From Patescibacteria group bacterium (lineage in GTDB: Bacteria; Patescibacteriota; Minisyncoccia; UBA9983): a DNA stretch of 5,156 bases. How positions within the stretch are numbered: position 1 is the stretch's first letter; every line of letters starts with the position of its first letter. Made by a program: the position numbers and the translations under genes. Below, one piece after another: positions 4,328 through 5,156 of the stretch. The stretch lies in the NCBI GenBank assembly GCA_018827845.1, contig JAHJXC010000032.1, positions 1 to 5,156 on the forward strand, in the 5' to 3' direction. The notes under the pieces are model-generated. The model was not told where the DNA came from, did not search any database, and worked only from the letters and a program-made list of their open reading frames with translations.

Positions 4328-5039
4328 GATTGATTGTGCAGATATTTATATTATCAAATAATTTTGCCTGTTTTACCATTATAATTCCTTGCTTAGTTAA
4401 TTCCAATATAGCCAGAAAACTGATTATGATTTCAATTTTTCTTTCTTCTTTTTCGCTGTCTTTTGAATTGGCAAATTCTGAAAAAGAAAATTCTATGGAT
4501 TCCTGAATTCTTTTCATTAACTCTGATATTTTATCTTCCAGACTGATTACTTTTTTAACTTCTTTTTCCGGCAAGCATTCTTTTACAGGAAGATTTTCAG
4601 TAATTTCTTTCAAAATTTCAGCCAGTTTTTTTACATCAAAGCCCTCAGGTTCTATAAAGCCGACTTCAATCCCCCTGAATCCTTCTCTGCTAAAAAGAGG
4701 ATTTCGGCCAAAAAGGTTTTTGATATGCAAAGAGAGCTGGCGTATCCTCCTGTATAATTTCAATCTTTCCTCAAGTTCTTCAATGCTTTGTTCCTCTTCG
4801 TCGGTCAGTTCAAGGCCGGGCATGAGAGAACGGGATTTTATCAGCATCAAAGTGGAGGCAATGACGATAAAAAAAGTTACTTCCTCTATTGGGAAATTCT
4901 GCAGTTTTTTTAGATATTCAACGTACTGATCCGTAATCTCAGCCAAAGAAACGTCGTTTATGGAAAATTTGCGTTTTTCAATAAGGGAAAGCAGCAGATC
5001 CATCGGCCCTTCAAATTGTCCCACTTTAACGGCGTACAT
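4314..5039 (-). CDS. scpA: Segregation and condensation protein A (kleisin)
   Basis: ScpA is the kleisin that closes the SMC ring and recruits ScpB. The 241-aa sequence opens with VGQFEGPMDLLLSLIEKRKF (6-25), the family signature, followed by INDVSLAEITDQYVEYLKKL. IASTLMLIKSRSLMPG (60-75) is the second conserved block. A charged middle (80-200) links to the C-terminal winged helix, where IISFLAILELTKQGIIMVKQ (205-224) is the usual SMC-head-binding motif. ATG at 5039 is favoured because the signature follows at residue 8 and an extended -10 (TGCTAGAAT) ends 7 nt upstream without any Shine-Dalgarno, another likely leaderless start. It heads the scpA-scpB-S11-mraY run. SMC itself is not in the window. 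Confidence 0.95.
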   Translation of the reverse strand: MYAVKVGQFEGPMDLLLSLIEKRKFSINDVSLAEITDQYVEYLKKLQNFPIEEVTFFIVIASTLMLIKSRSLMPGLELTDEEEQSIEELEERLKLYRRIRQLSLHIKNLFGRNPLFSREGFRGIEVGFIEPEGFDVKKLAEILKEITENLPVKECLPEKEVKKVISLEDKISELMKRIQESIEFSFSEFANSKDSEKEERKIEIIISFLAILELTKQGIIMVKQAKLFDNINICTINHDKS

Positions 5040-5046
5040 AATACTT

Positions 5047-5055
5047 ATTCTAGCA
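5047..5055 (-). promoter_or_regulatory. Extended -10 of the scpA promoter (leaderless)
   Basis: On the minus strand TGC directly precedes TAGAAT, a TGn-extended -10 ending 7 nt before the scpA ATG, so the mRNA would start at about the start codon. No -35 match is visible. The site lies in the 36-nt gap after the metallopeptidase stop. Confidence 0.5.
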
Positions 5056-5075
5056 ATTTCTATGATTTTTTCCAG

Positions 5076-5156
5076 TTATTTTTTTCTTCTGTTCTGTTCT
5101 GCTCGGCGCACGCGCGCCTCATCCATTCCAAAATGATGGGCAATCTCATGCCAGAC
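5076..5156 (-). CDS. Zinc metallopeptidase, C-terminal end only (PF06262-like)
   Basis: The last 26 codons and TAA stop of a leftward gene enter from the right edge. The visible residues include WHEIAHHFGMDEARVRR, with the HExxH zinc motif (H, E and second H all present) directly followed by another H and FGMDE. This is the ending typical of the small zincin-like metallopeptidase family (PF06262, about 110-150 aa), in which HEIAHHFG lies near the C-terminus. The tail is strongly basic (ARVRRAEQNRRKK). The physiological substrate of the family is unclear. The GC-rich stretch at 5105-5118 encodes the ARVRRA residues and is not a terminator. scpA follows after 36 nt, so co-transcription is possible although scpA seems to have its own promoter. 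Confidence 0.85.
   Translation of the reverse strand, partial: VWHEIAHHFGMDEARVRRAEQNRRKK

Noticed and set aside
5105..5118. GC-rich inverted repeat GGCGC...GCGCC as a terminator
   Set aside because: It lies within the metallopeptidase coding sequence (the ARVRRA codons) and no T-run follows on either strand.

Overview
The window looks like chromosomal DNA from a small-genome, AT-rich bacterium of the Candidate Phyla Radiation (Patescibacteria, most likely Parcubacteria-like). This assignment is an inference from three things: the style of the proteins (short ScpA/ScpB, a compact S11 peptidase, a MraY with an unusual GGVIDGIDGL motif), very tight gene packing, and several promoters whose -10 box lies only 5-7 nt before the ATG, which implies leaderless mRNAs. 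mraY and scpA both end in TGA, so the code is standard and not the TGA=Gly code of Gracilibacteria/Absconditabacteria.

Left part (1-1703): the 5' end of a D-aminoacylase-type amidohydrolase runs leftward off the window. Divergent to it is a nested, mobile-looking cassette. It consists of a 21-bp direct repeat, a 21-bp perfect palindrome, an IS200-like/RAYT HUH transposase gene, the reverse-complement copy of the palindrome directly after the stop codon, and the second copy of the direct repeat (321-1131). The first palindrome fills the -35/-10 spacer of the transposase promoter. Next comes an unrecognised 172-aa gene, which has a strong Shine-Dalgarno and a promoter whose -35 box lies inside the outer direct repeat. 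A bidirectional hairpin terminator (1712-1744) separates this rightward gene from the leftward block.

Right part (1744-5156): a leftward run of core genes, read in order of transcription. These are the 3' end of a HExxH metallopeptidase, scpA and scpB (condensin accessory subunits, overlapping by 14 nt), a D,D-carboxypeptidase/endopeptidase of family S11 (overlapping scpB by 35 nt), and mraY (lipid I synthesis). The block links chromosome segregation with peptidoglycan synthesis and trimming. Between the S11 gene and mraY sits a 133-bp element with 22-bp imperfect terminal inverted repeats and a flanking 4-bp direct repeat CATA, best read as a MITE. The mraY start codon lies in that 4-bp repeat, so insertion split a 4-nt intergenic gap yet kept the ATG. 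The element also carries a -10-like box and a 19-codon ORF ending in an ATGA overlap with mraY.

The two parts of most interest are the RAYT cassette with its operator-like palindromes and the MITE that appears to have rewired mraY initiation. No tRNA, rRNA, CRISPR array or riboswitch was seen.
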